From Streptomyces asoensis (GTDB taxonomy: Bacteria > Actinomycetota > Actinomycetes > Streptomycetales > Streptomycetaceae), in the NCBI RefSeq assembly GCF_013085465.1, contig NZ_CP049838.1:5208001-5272000 (forward strand): a stretch of 64,000 nt of DNA, written 5' to 3'. This document shows, in pieces, positions 49,138-57,364 of this stretch (its first letter is position 1; each line of letters starts with the position of its first letter). A program made the translations under genes and the position numbers. The notes below the pieces were generated by a model. That model did not search any database and had not been told where the DNA came from. It saw only the letters and a program-made list of their open reading frames with translations.

Positions 49138-51489
49138 CTACCAGTTGGCTTCGCCCGGCACCAGGCGGCCCGCCTTGCGGTACTCGCGGCGGGCCCCCTC
49201 CAGCAGGTCGCCGTCGCCGACCGGCTCGTCACGTCCGGCGGCGAGGTAGGCGGCGGTGACGACCGCGCTGCGGATCGAACCGCCGGCCAGTTCGAAGTCC
49301 TTGGCCAGCGGCCCGGGATCGACGTCGGCGGCGCACGGCACGTGGCACAGCCCGTGCCGCCACAGCGCGAGCCGTTGCCCGGCGTCGGGGAACGGGAAGT
49401 CGACCACCAGGTCAAGGCGCCGAGTGAACGCCTCGTCGATGTTGGCGCGCAGGTTGGTGGTGAGCAGCGCGATGCCGTCGAAGGACTCCAGCCGCTGGAG
49501 CAGGTAGGCGCTCTCCATGTTGGCGTACTTGTCGTGCGCGTCCTTGACCTCCGACCGCTTCCCGAAGACGGCGTCGGCCTCGTCGAAGAGCAGCACGGCG
49601 TCGGTGCGGTCGGCCTCGGAGAAGATGCGCTCCAGGTTCTTCTCGGTCTCGCCGACGTACTTGTCGACGACCGAGGAGAGCTGGACGACATAGAGGTCGA
49701 GGCCGAGTTCGGCGGCGACGACCTCGGCGGAGAGCGTCTTGCCGGTGCCGGACTCGCCCGCGAACAGTCCGAGCACCCCTCGGCCGCGCCCGCCGCCGGC
49801 GCTGAGCCGCCAGTCGCCGAGCACCCGGTCGCGGTGCCGGGCGCGCAGGGCGAGTTCGTGCAGCTGGGTCAACGGCCGCTCGGGCAGCACGAGGTCCTGC
49901 CAGCCGACGTCCGGCCGGATCCGCCGCGCGTGCCGCTCCAGCCCGGACGCCGACTGCTGTCGCGCGGCCAGCCGCACATGGTCGGCGGTGAGCGGCCCGC
50001 CCTCGAAGGCGGCCAGGACGGAGGCGGCCCGCGCGGCCCGGGCCACCCGCTCGCCGCCGAGGCGGTAGGGGGCGACGGTGGCCGCGAGGTCGAAGCCGGG
50101 GGCGGTGTCGAGGGGGCCGGCGGAGTCCAGCGCGGCCGCCCAGGCGGCCGTACCGCCGGCCCGGCGGCGCGGTGCCTCCAGGACCAGCGGATCGTGGGTG
50201 GACCAGTGCGGGTCGTAGGGGCGCGGGTCCGTGAGGAGGACGGTGACGTCCGTCGCGTCGGCCAGCGCGCCGATCAGCGGCCCCGGCTGGTCCGGCAGCC
50301 CGGACAGCACGACCGCCCGGCCGCCGAGCCGCGCCTCGCGCAGCAGGCCGGGCACGCGGTCCTCGGGCCCGGTGAAGCGGAGGGCGCCGACTCCGGCGGC
50401 GCGCAGGGCGGAGGTGATCGCGGCGAGGCCGTCGCCCTCGCGGTGTTCACGCAGATAGGCGATGAGCGGGCCGCCCTCCCGCATCCGGTGCGCCAGCAGC
50501 CGGACGAAGTCCTCGTCGTCGGCGGGCAGCGGCGGGGGCAGCGGGTGCAGGTGTCCGTGCAGGGCCGCGTCCGGGGTGTCGTCGCCGAGCAGGTGGGCGA
50601 GCAGCCGGTCCGGTACGCGCAACGAGCGGGACAGGAAGGGCCGTTCGGGTTCCTCGACATCCAGCAGCCCGTACGCGCGCAGCGGCGCGGACGAGTGGAA
50701 ACGGGCGCGGGCCGCGGCCGCGTGGGCGGGCGCCCCGCACAGTTCGAGGGCGAGCCCCACGGTGGCCCGCCGCCTGCTCACGTCGTCGTTGAGGTAGCCG
50801 TAGAGCGGCTCGAAGTCGCGGTCCAGATCGGGCGCGAGAGCGATGAGGAGGATCGCGGTGTCGAGCTCGGTGAGGCGGAGCCGGGCGGCGAGGGCGCTGA
50901 GCGAGTCGGCCGGGGCCGGGTCCGGTGCCACGGCGTCGACGGGACCGGTGGCCGGCCCACCACTGAGCAGGTGACGCACCGCCTCCTCGGAGAGGTACAG
51001 GCCGCGCAGCGGATCGGCGGCCGTCGGGTCGACAGCGGCCCGCCGGTCGACCAGAGCACCGACACGATCCCGCAACCCCCCGAGCCGCACGAGCAACGCG
51101 GCAGCCCCATCCCGGGAATCAGGGCGGGGCCCCACAGAGCCGACCGCGTCGGTGTCGGCTGCGGCCGGGCCGACGGCGGCCGCGAGCAGACCGGCGTCGG
51201 CCACGATCGCGTCGGTGTCGGTCACGGGCGCCCCGGTGGCGGCTGCCGAAGCACCGGATCCCCGATGTGTCCCATGCCCCACAGAGCCGACCGCGTCGGT
51301 GTCGGCTGCGGCCGGGCCGACGGCGGCCGCGAGCAGACCGGCGTCGGCCACGATCGCGTCGGTGTCGGTCACGGGCGCCCCGGTGGCGGCTGCCGAAGCA
51401 CCGGATCCCCGATGTGTCCCATGCCCCACAGAGCCGGCCACGGCCGCGTCGGTGTCGGTCACGGGCGCCCCGGTGTGCGCGCCGGTCAC
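49138..51489 (-). CDS. CIS AAA+ ATPase (Afp15-like)
   Basis: 783 residues. C-terminal AAA+ domain with Walker A GESGTGKT (about 578-585), Walker B VLLFDEADAVFGK (about 632), sensor and Arg-finger segment LLTTNLRANIDEAFTRRLDL. ATPases of this kind occur in all Afp/PVC/CIS loci and are needed for particle assembly. The N-terminal 110 residues consist of Ala/Thr/Asp-rich repeats including an exact 49-residue duplication. GTG 51489 overlaps the DUF4255 gene stop by four bases. The middle region (150-550) is the usual extended N-terminal domain of these ATPases. Confidence 0.9.
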   Translation of the reverse strand: MTGAHTGAPVTDTDAAVAGSVGHGTHRGSGASAAATGAPVTDTDAIVADAGLLAAAVGPAAADTDAVGSVGHGTHRGSGASAAATGAPVTDTDAIVADAGLLAAAVGPAAADTDAVGSVGPRPDSRDGAAALLVRLGGLRDRVGALVDRRAAVDPTAADPLRGLYLSEEAVRHLLSGGPATGPVDAVAPDPAPADSLSALAARLRLTELDTAILLIALAPDLDRDFEPLYGYLNDDVSRRRATVGLALELCGAPAHAAAARARFHSSAPLRAYGLLDVEEPERPFLSRSLRVPDRLLAHLLGDDTPDAALHGHLHPLPPPLPADDEDFVRLLAHRMREGGPLIAYLREHREGDGLAAITSALRAAGVGALRFTGPEDRVPGLLREARLGGRAVVLSGLPDQPGPLIGALADATDVTVLLTDPRPYDPHWSTHDPLVLEAPRRRAGGTAAWAAALDSAGPLDTAPGFDLAATVAPYRLGGERVARAARAASVLAAFEGGPLTADHVRLAARQQSASGLERHARRIRPDVGWQDLVLPERPLTQLHELALRARHRDRVLGDWRLSAGGGRGRGVLGLFAGESGTGKTLSAEVVAAELGLDLYVVQLSSVVDKYVGETEKNLERIFSEADRTDAVLLFDEADAVFGKRSEVKDAHDKYANMESAYLLQRLESFDGIALLTTNLRANIDEAFTRRLDLVVDFPFPDAGQRLALWRHGLCHVPCAADVDPGPLAKDFELAGGSIRSAVVTAAYLAAGRDEPVGDGDLLEGARREYRKAGRLVPGEANW
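51131..51427. repeat. 147-bp exact tandem duplication in ATPase gene
   Basis: Two identical 147-bp copies (phase shift 51134 to 51281) plus a partial third from about 51425. Codes a 49-residue unit at the N-terminus. Confidence 0.9.
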
Positions 51490-52160
51490 CGTTGGTCCGG
51501 GCGGCGGGTGGCGGCCTCGCGGGCGGCTCGGGCCGCGGCCACCTGGTGGGGGCGGTGGGCGCGTTCGCCGGACTCCGGGGGGTCGCCGTCCATCCCGCGC
51601 AGGCGGACCGCCGCGCCCTCCGTGACCGGCGGCCCGGCGTCGTACTCGGGGTACGCCGGGAAGGGCGCCGTGACCACCAGGTCCAGCGACGGCTTGAGCT
51701 CACCGCCCAGGGCGGACCAGATCTCGGCGAGGGAACGCGACTCGGTCTGGATGCCGGCCACCGTCACCGGCATCGCCAGCCCCAACGCGCCGAGGGAGCC
51801 CGGGAGTTCGTCGGCCGTCAGCATCTCGCGCGGCAGCAGCGTCGCCAACACGGCCGACAGCAGCCGGTGTTCGTCCTGCGGGGTCCGCGTCCACGCGGTC
51901 ACCAGGTACGAGAGCCGGAACCAACGCGGCGGTTGACGGCGTTTCACGACGATGTCCCGCTCGTCCCGCACCGCCATCTGGCCGCGCTGCCGACGGGTCA
52001 CGTCCTCCCGGATGTCGTACAAGTAGGTGTTGATCACAGGGGCGTTGCGCCGGGCCGCCCAGTCCCGGGTCGGAGCCTCGAAGGAGACGTCGATGCCGGA
52101 TCCCGCGAGCGCGCCGCCCCCGAGCAGCTCTTTGAGGACCTCGTCCACCTCGTGGATCAC
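51486..52160 (-). CDS. CIS cap-type protein, DUF4255 (Afp16-like)
   Basis: 224 residues. DUF4255 signature: VIHEVDEVLKELL at the start, FEAPTRDWAARRNAPVINTY, LYDIREDV, WFRLSYLVTAWT, LPREMLTADELPG. In Afp and PVC systems this domain forms the cap that ends tube and sheath growth. GTG 52160 has AGGAG eight bases upstream; TTG 52175 is an alternative. The C-terminal tail is Glu/Arg-rich. First structural gene from the right. Confidence 0.85.
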   Translation of the reverse strand: MIHEVDEVLKELLGGGALAGSGIDVSFEAPTRDWAARRNAPVINTYLYDIREDVTRRQRGQMAVRDERDIVVKRRQPPRWFRLSYLVTAWTRTPQDEHRLLSAVLATLLPREMLTADELPGSLGALGLAMPVTVAGIQTESRSLAEIWSALGGELKPSLDLVVTAPFPAYPEYDAGPPVTEGAAVRLRGMDGDPPESGERAHRPHQVAAARAAREAATRRPDQR

Positions 52161-52299
52161 CGTCGTGCTCCTCAACTTGCCTTGCCACACCCACTGTCCG
52201 TCGATCGTGCCCCGGACGGCCCCGGATCCGCAGGCGCGACAGGGTCGGCGGCCGGGCAGGGCATGCTGCCCGCGTGTCCGCCTTCGATTGCCCGTTCGG

Positions 52300-53010
52300 T
52301 CAGATGTAGCCTTCCCGCAGGGCATATGCCACAGCGTGCGCCCGGTTGCGCAGATGCAACCGCGTCGTGAGTCCGTGCATGACGTTCTTGACGGTTCGTT
52401 CGGAGTAGGACAGCTTGCTGGCGATCTCTCCGGTGTCCAGGCCCTCGGCGACCAGCCGAAGGACGTCCACCTCCCGTGGCGCGAGTCCCAGGGAGGGGGC
52501 GCCGGGCCGGCCCGCCGCACCGCGGTGCAGCGTGCCCACCTGGCTGATGAGCCTGCCGAGCAGGTCGGCGGGCAGGTCGCCGTCGCCGCGGTGGGCGGCC
52601 AGCACCGCCTGCACCAGCCGGTGCGCGGTGGCCTCGCGGCGCCAGACGATGGCCCCGACCCCGCATTCGATGACGTCCAGGAGTTCCGTCTCGCGGATCG
52701 TGCCCACGACGAGCACCGCCCGCGCCCCCTCGCTGCGCACGATCCGCCGCAGCCGACCCAGCGCACCCTCGTCGAGGGTGTCCTCGATCAGCAGCGCCAC
52801 CGTGCCCGCGGCGGCCGATACCTCCTCGCGGACCTCGACCTCGGGGCGCCCGCGCAACTGGCTGACGGCGCCCTCGCGGGAGATCGGGTCCGGTGCCTGG
52901 ACGGCCACGGGAATCCGCCGCCGGGTGCCGATGGCGGTGCCTGGAAGGGCGGCGCCCATCGCGGCGATACCCGCGGCGCCGGTCTCTGATGTCCGTGGTG
53001 AGCTGAGCAA
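52300..53010 (-). CDS. LuxR family regulator with degenerate receiver
   Basis: 236 residues. C-terminal LuxR HTH intact (LAPREVDVLRLVAEGLDTGE, IASKLSYSERTVKNVMHGLT). The N-terminal receiver-like domain lacks the acidic pair and the phospho-acceptor Asp (ALLIEDTLDEG in place of a DxD block), so it probably does not respond to phosphorylation. Located 140 bases upstream of the DUF4255 gene on the same strand; likely controls the CIS genes. TTG 53010 with GGGGGA upstream; ATG 52959 is an alternative. Confidence 0.8.
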   Translation of the reverse strand: MLSSPRTSETGAAGIAAMGAALPGTAIGTRRRIPVAVQAPDPISREGAVSQLRGRPEVEVREEVSAAAGTVALLIEDTLDEGALGRLRRIVRSEGARAVLVVGTIRETELLDVIECGVGAIVWRREATAHRLVQAVLAAHRGDGDLPADLLGRLISQVGTLHRGAAGRPGAPSLGLAPREVDVLRLVAEGLDTGEIASKLSYSERTVKNVMHGLTTRLHLRNRAHAVAYALREGYI

Positions 53011-53307
53011 CCGTTTCCCCCAAGTTCACGGGCCCGCCGTCCGGAGGGGACCGGCGACGGGTGGGTCCGGTCCAGACTTCTGTGACCTCCGGGGCGCGCG
53101 CAATCGTGGAGCACCACGAGGCGGACCACGAGAGCAAGCCCCCCACCACCACGGTTCGCCTGCATCGTTGCAGGTCAGAGCCTTTTCGGCCGTTGCGTGC
53201 CAGGCCACCGTGAGCCTCGCCACAACGGCCCCGCGGACCCGTACCGAACCGCACGACCTCTACCTGTACATGGACAAGTCCGATGTGCCCGACAGCAGGA
53301 GGCAGGG

Positions 53308-56265
53308 ATGACCGGACCGTTGCGGGAACGCGAGGACGCGCACGCGCTGCTCACGGCGGAGGCGGAGCGGGCCCGAGCCGGCGGAGGCCGTCTTGTCCTG
53401 CTGCGCGGGGCCACGGGCACCGGCCGGTCCGCCGTCCTGGAGGCCGCCGCCGCGCACGCCACCCACCTCGGCCTGCGGGTGCTGCGCGCCCGCTGCTCGC
53501 CCGACGACACCGCGCTGCCGTTCTCCTCGGTGCTGCATCTCCTCGGCTCGGTACCGGAGTTCGCGGACGTCGGGCCGGGCGACGACGACCGGGGGAGCGC
53601 GGCGCGGCTGTGGCGGCTGCTGCGTTCGTACGCGGACGAGACGCCGCTCATGGTGGCCGTGGACGACGTCCACCTCGCCGACGAGGCCTCGCGCCGCTGG
53701 TTCGTGGAGGCGGCCCGCCGTATCGACCGATTACCGGTACTGCTGGTGGTCACCGAGCGCAGTCAGTACGACATCGACCCGCGGCCCGCCGGTCTCACCC
53801 ACGCCCTGTCCCCGTCCGTGGTCCGCACCCACACCCTCGCCCCGCTCACCGACAACGCCTCGGCCGACCTGGTCCGGGCCGCCTTCCCGACGGCTTCCGA
53901 CCGGTGGACGGCGGACTGTGTGCGGGCCGGCGCGGGCAGTCCGCTGCTTCTGCGCGCCCTCCTCGACGACCTCGACGGCGCCCCGCCGCCGACGGCCGTC
54001 CCGAGGACGTGCGCCGCGCTGTACCCGGGTTCCTACCCGGCGGCCGTCTCCTGGTGGCTGGACAGCGCGGGCCCGGCGACGGCGGAGGTGGCCCGCACCC
54101 TCGCGGCACTGGAACAGGCGGAACGCACGGACCGCAAGGACCGCGAAGCCCGTACGGAACGGCTGGAACGGACAGAAGAGATGCAACGGGCCGGGCGGGC
54201 CGAGCGGGCGGAGGGCTCCGTCGCCCGGAACGCCGCTCCCGCTCCTGTCCCCGTCCTTGCTCCCGTCCCCGTCCCCGACACCGCCCACGAAGTCCTGCCC
54301 GCCGCCGAAGCCACAGCCGCCGCCACAACCGAAACCGCCACCGAGGCCGCCACCGACACCCTCGCCGCCCTCGTCGCCGACGCCTCCGGCGCCGACCCGG
54401 CCCGGGTCTCCGGGTGGTTCACCGCGATGACGCGGCTCGGCGTGCTGCGCCCGGACCGGGCCGGCCGGCCCCGCTACGCGCACCCGCTCCTCCAGGACGC
54501 CGTCCTCGGCGGCTGGTCCACCGCCCGCCGTCAGGACGCGCACCGGGCGGTCGCCCAGGCGATGCTGCGCCGGGGCGACCACCTCGACGCCGTGGCACGG
54601 CAGTTGCTGGGCAGCGCGCCCGCCGGCCTGCGCTGGGCGCTGCGCGTGCTGCGCGACGCCGCCACCGTGGCCGCGCGCGATGCCCGCCCCGGCGACGCCG
54701 TCCGCTACCTGCGCCGAGCCCTCCAGGAGCCGCTGCCCGACGACCTGCGCCAGCGGCTGCTCACCGAACTGGGCTCCCTGGAGTACGCCTCCGCGGACAC
54801 CCCGGCGGGCATCCCGCGGCTGGCCGAGGCCCTCGACCTGCCCGCCGAACCCCGTGACCAGGTCCGTACGGCCATCGCGCTGGGCACCGCGCTCGTGGGC
54901 CGGGGGGAGGTCCGTACGGCGGTGGAGGTGCTGCGCCGGCTGGAGGCCCGGCTGGCCGGCCACCCCGACCTGGCGCGTGCCCTCCAGACCGCGTCCGCGC
55001 TGCTCTCGGACCAGGACCAGACGGTCCGCCGGGAGGCCTACCGCTGGCTCACCGACACCGCCGAACGCTCCCCGGAACTCGTCGGCGCCTCCGGGCAGGC
55101 CCTGCTCGTGCGGTACGCGGCGACCGCGGGCGAGCTCCCGGCGCAGGAGGCGATGCGACGGCTGCGCACCCTCCTGACGGAACCCGCCGATCCCCTTGCC
55201 GAGCCGTTCCTGCTGGGCACGGCCGCTGCGGTGGCCCAGTGGGCCGACGAACTCGACGAGGCGGAACGCCTGGTGGAACGCGGTCTGGCCGGCCAGCGTC
55301 CGACCCTTCTGCACCCGATGGAACAGGCCTTGCTGGACACCAGGTGGGACATCGCGGCGGCGCGGGGCGCGTACGGCACCCTGCTGGCCGCCCTCCCCGA
55401 CGCGGCCCGTGCCCGGCGCACCGGCGGCGGCCCGGTCAACGCCGACGCGCACACCCTGCTCGCGCTGGTCGAGACGGGCCGTACGCAGGAGGCACGCCGG
55501 CTGGCCGACACCTTCGACCTCCGCGACACCCCCGACTCCTGGGAGCTGAACCGGTTCCTGTACGCGCGGGGCGTGCTGCGGTTCACCGAGGGGGATGTGG
55601 CCGGCGCTCTGCACGACTTCCTGGAGTGCGGCCGCCGCCAGTCCGCCCGCGCCGTCCTCAGTCCGGTCGTCACGCCGTGGCGGACGGCGGCCGCGGAGTG
55701 CCGGCTGGCGCTGGGCAACCCCCAGGAGGCGCTGGCCCTGGCGACGGAGGAACTGCGACTGGCCCGGGTGTGGAACACCCCGCGCACGACGGGCCGGGCG
55801 TTGCGGGTCCTGGGCCGGGCGACCCGGGGCCGGCGAGGCCTGGAACTCGGCGCGGAGGCGGTGGCCGTCCTCCGGGACTCCCCGGCCGAGGCGGAACTCG
55901 TGGCCTCCCTCCTCGCCCACGGCCGGCAGCTGACCGACGCCGGTGAACGCGGGCGGGGCCGCGACCATCTGCGGGAGGGCGCCGAACGCGCCGAACGGCT
56001 GGGCAGCGTCCGCCTCCTGAACCACGCCGAACAGGCCCTGCGCACCGCGGGCGGCCGCCGCACCACGCCCGCCCACACCGGTTCAGGGGCCCTCACCGGC
56101 AGCGAGCGCCGCATCGCGGAACTCGCGGCGGACGGCCGCACCAACACCGAGATAGCGGACCTCCTGCATGTGGCCCGCCGTACCGTGGAAACCCACCTGA
56201 CCAGCGCCTACCGGAAGTTGGGGATCCGACGCAGGGGCGAGTTGCGGGGTGTGCTGGACGACTGA
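53308..56265 (+). CDS. Large LuxR ATPase regulator (LAL/AfsR-type)
   Basis: 985 residues. N-terminal P-loop (VLLRGATGTGRSAVLEAA, about 28-45), AAA-type Walker B (PLMVAVDDVHLADEAS), a disordered Ala/Pro/Thr insertion near 305-370, helical tetratricopeptide-like middle, and C-terminal LuxR HTH (LTGSERRIAELAADGRTNTE, IADLLHVARRTVETH). LAL proteins are ATP-dependent activators, often pathway specific. ATG 53308 has AGGAGGCAGGG upstream. Divergent from the CIS LuxR regulator with 297 bases between; a link is not proven. Confidence 0.88.
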   Translation: MTGPLREREDAHALLTAEAERARAGGGRLVLLRGATGTGRSAVLEAAAAHATHLGLRVLRARCSPDDTALPFSSVLHLLGSVPEFADVGPGDDDRGSAARLWRLLRSYADETPLMVAVDDVHLADEASRRWFVEAARRIDRLPVLLVVTERSQYDIDPRPAGLTHALSPSVVRTHTLAPLTDNASADLVRAAFPTASDRWTADCVRAGAGSPLLLRALLDDLDGAPPPTAVPRTCAALYPGSYPAAVSWWLDSAGPATAEVARTLAALEQAERTDRKDREARTERLERTEEMQRAGRAERAEGSVARNAAPAPVPVLAPVPVPDTAHEVLPAAEATAAATTETATEAATDTLAALVADASGADPARVSGWFTAMTRLGVLRPDRAGRPRYAHPLLQDAVLGGWSTARRQDAHRAVAQAMLRRGDHLDAVARQLLGSAPAGLRWALRVLRDAATVAARDARPGDAVRYLRRALQEPLPDDLRQRLLTELGSLEYASADTPAGIPRLAEALDLPAEPRDQVRTAIALGTALVGRGEVRTAVEVLRRLEARLAGHPDLARALQTASALLSDQDQTVRREAYRWLTDTAERSPELVGASGQALLVRYAATAGELPAQEAMRRLRTLLTEPADPLAEPFLLGTAAAVAQWADELDEAERLVERGLAGQRPTLLHPMEQALLDTRWDIAAARGAYGTLLAALPDAARARRTGGGPVNADAHTLLALVETGRTQEARRLADTFDLRDTPDSWELNRFLYARGVLRFTEGDVAGALHDFLECGRRQSARAVLSPVVTPWRTAAAECRLALGNPQEALALATEELRLARVWNTPRTTGRALRVLGRATRGRRGLELGAEAVAVLRDSPAEAELVASLLAHGRQLTDAGERGRGRDHLREGAERAERLGSVRLLNHAEQALRTAGGRRTTPAHTGSGALTGSERRIAELAADGRTNTEIADLLHVARRTVETHLTSAYRKLGIRRRGELRGVLDD

Positions 56266-56317
56266 GGCGGCTGCGCGGCACCGGGTCGCCGCGCGCCGCC
56301 GGACCTACGATGAGGAC

Positions 56318-56629
56318 ATGGCTGTCGGCGAGGTGCAGGCCGCGGCCTTCCGGGTCGTCCAGGAGGCCCTGACCAACGTACGGCGGCACGCCGCCGACGC
56401 CGCCGCGGTCACCGTCCGCCTCGGCCGGGGCGGCGACCGCCTGGACGTCACCGTCGTCGACGACGGCCGCGGCGGCACCCAGCTACCCGCCGAGGCCCGC
56501 GGCGGCGGCTTCGGCCTCGTCGGTCTGCGCGAGCGGGTCACGGCCCTGGGCGGCGAACTGCGCACCGGGCCGGTACCGGCCGGTCACGGCCAGGGATGGG
56601 AGGTCAGGGCCCGGTTCCCGGCGCGATGA
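56318..56629 (+). CDS. Truncated sensor kinase, HATPase part only
   Basis: 103 residues. N-box FRVVQEALTNVRRHA, G1 VTVVDDGRGG, G2 GGGFGLVGLRERVTALGGEL, the C-terminal third of NarL-type kinases. No H-box, sensor or TM region precedes it and the frame is closed upstream. TACGAT (56306-56311) sits six bases before ATG, so it may be expressed leaderless. Remnant or a free ATP-binding protein. Confidence 0.6.
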   Translation: MAVGEVQAAAFRVVQEALTNVRRHAADAAAVTVRLGRGGDRLDVTVVDDGRGGTQLPAEARGGGFGLVGLRERVTALGGELRTGPVPAGHGQGWEVRARFPAR

Positions 56630-56707
56630 GGCCGCTGTGACAGGCCTGTGACCGGAGGAGTGGCTTCCGCCACAGCCCGCCCGGCCCCGCCCTGCTGTGG
56701 TGACCGG

Positions 56708-57070
56708 ATGCGTACCGCACTCTCCGTACTGCGCGGCTACCTGCCGCCGCTCCTGGTGCACCTGCTGATCGGCCTCCCGACGGCCGTCGTCGTGCTGTGC
56801 GCGCGCTGGTACATCACCTACGGGCACTGCACCTACGAGGACCTCGGCCGCCACGACCTGGACCACTGCACGTACGACCAGATCGAGAACAGCGGCTTCG
56901 CGCTGATCGCCCTCGTCCTGTTCGCCGCGTTCGTCGCGCTGCTGCTCGTCCTCTTCGACGGTCTGCGCCCGCTGAGGACGGGCCGCTCGTTCCGGCCCCG
57001 GCTGCTGACCCTCCCGGCGATCCTGCTGCCCTACGCCGTGTACGCCACGTACGCCGCGAACGTCGGGTGA
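56708..57070 (+). CDS. Membrane protein, about three TM helices
   Basis: 120 residues. Hydrophobic parts: YLPPLLVHLLIGLPTAVVVL, FALIALVLFAAFVALLLVLF and LTLPAILLPYAVYATYAAN; an acidic loop with Cys and His (YGHCTYEDLGRHDLDHCTYD) between. ATG 56708 is preferred over 56648. No family recognised. Confidence 0.65.
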   Translation: MRTALSVLRGYLPPLLVHLLIGLPTAVVVLCARWYITYGHCTYEDLGRHDLDHCTYDQIENSGFALIALVLFAAFVALLLVLFDGLRPLRTGRSFRPRLLTLPAILLPYAVYATYAANVG

Positions 57071-57126
57071 CGCGGATCACTTCCCCGGCACCGATCACTT
57101 CTCCCGCCGGCGCCGGTCATACGGAC

Positions 57127-57339
57127 ATGACCGAACCTGTGAAGGGCCCTGCCAGTTACTTCCCGTCGATCGAGAAGAAGTACGGACGTCCGATCGCCGA
57201 GTGGAAGACCCTGATCCGGGCCTCGCCGCTCACCCGGCACATGGAGCTCGTCTCCTGGCTGAAGACCGAGCACGGGCTGGGGCACGGCCACGCCAACGCG
57301 CTGGTCGCGCACACGCTGGCGGAGGACGCCGGCGTGTGA
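57127..57339 (+). CDS. DUF4287 protein
   Basis: 70 residues: PASYFPSIEKKYGRPIAEWK, TLIRASPLTRHMELVSWLKT, then HGLGHGHANALVAHTL. Full-length DUF4287 domain of unknown function (small helical, common in soil actinobacteria). Follows the membrane protein gene by 56 bases. Confidence 0.88.
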   Translation: MTEPVKGPASYFPSIEKKYGRPIAEWKTLIRASPLTRHMELVSWLKTEHGLGHGHANALVAHTLAEDAGV

Positions 57340-57364
57340 GCCCCCGCCGGCCCCCGGCCCGGCC

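Noticed and set aside
48955..51936. 993-codon plus-strand frame opposite the CIS ATPase
   Set aside because: Antisense of a motif-complete AAA+ gene; no start with ribosome site and no domain.
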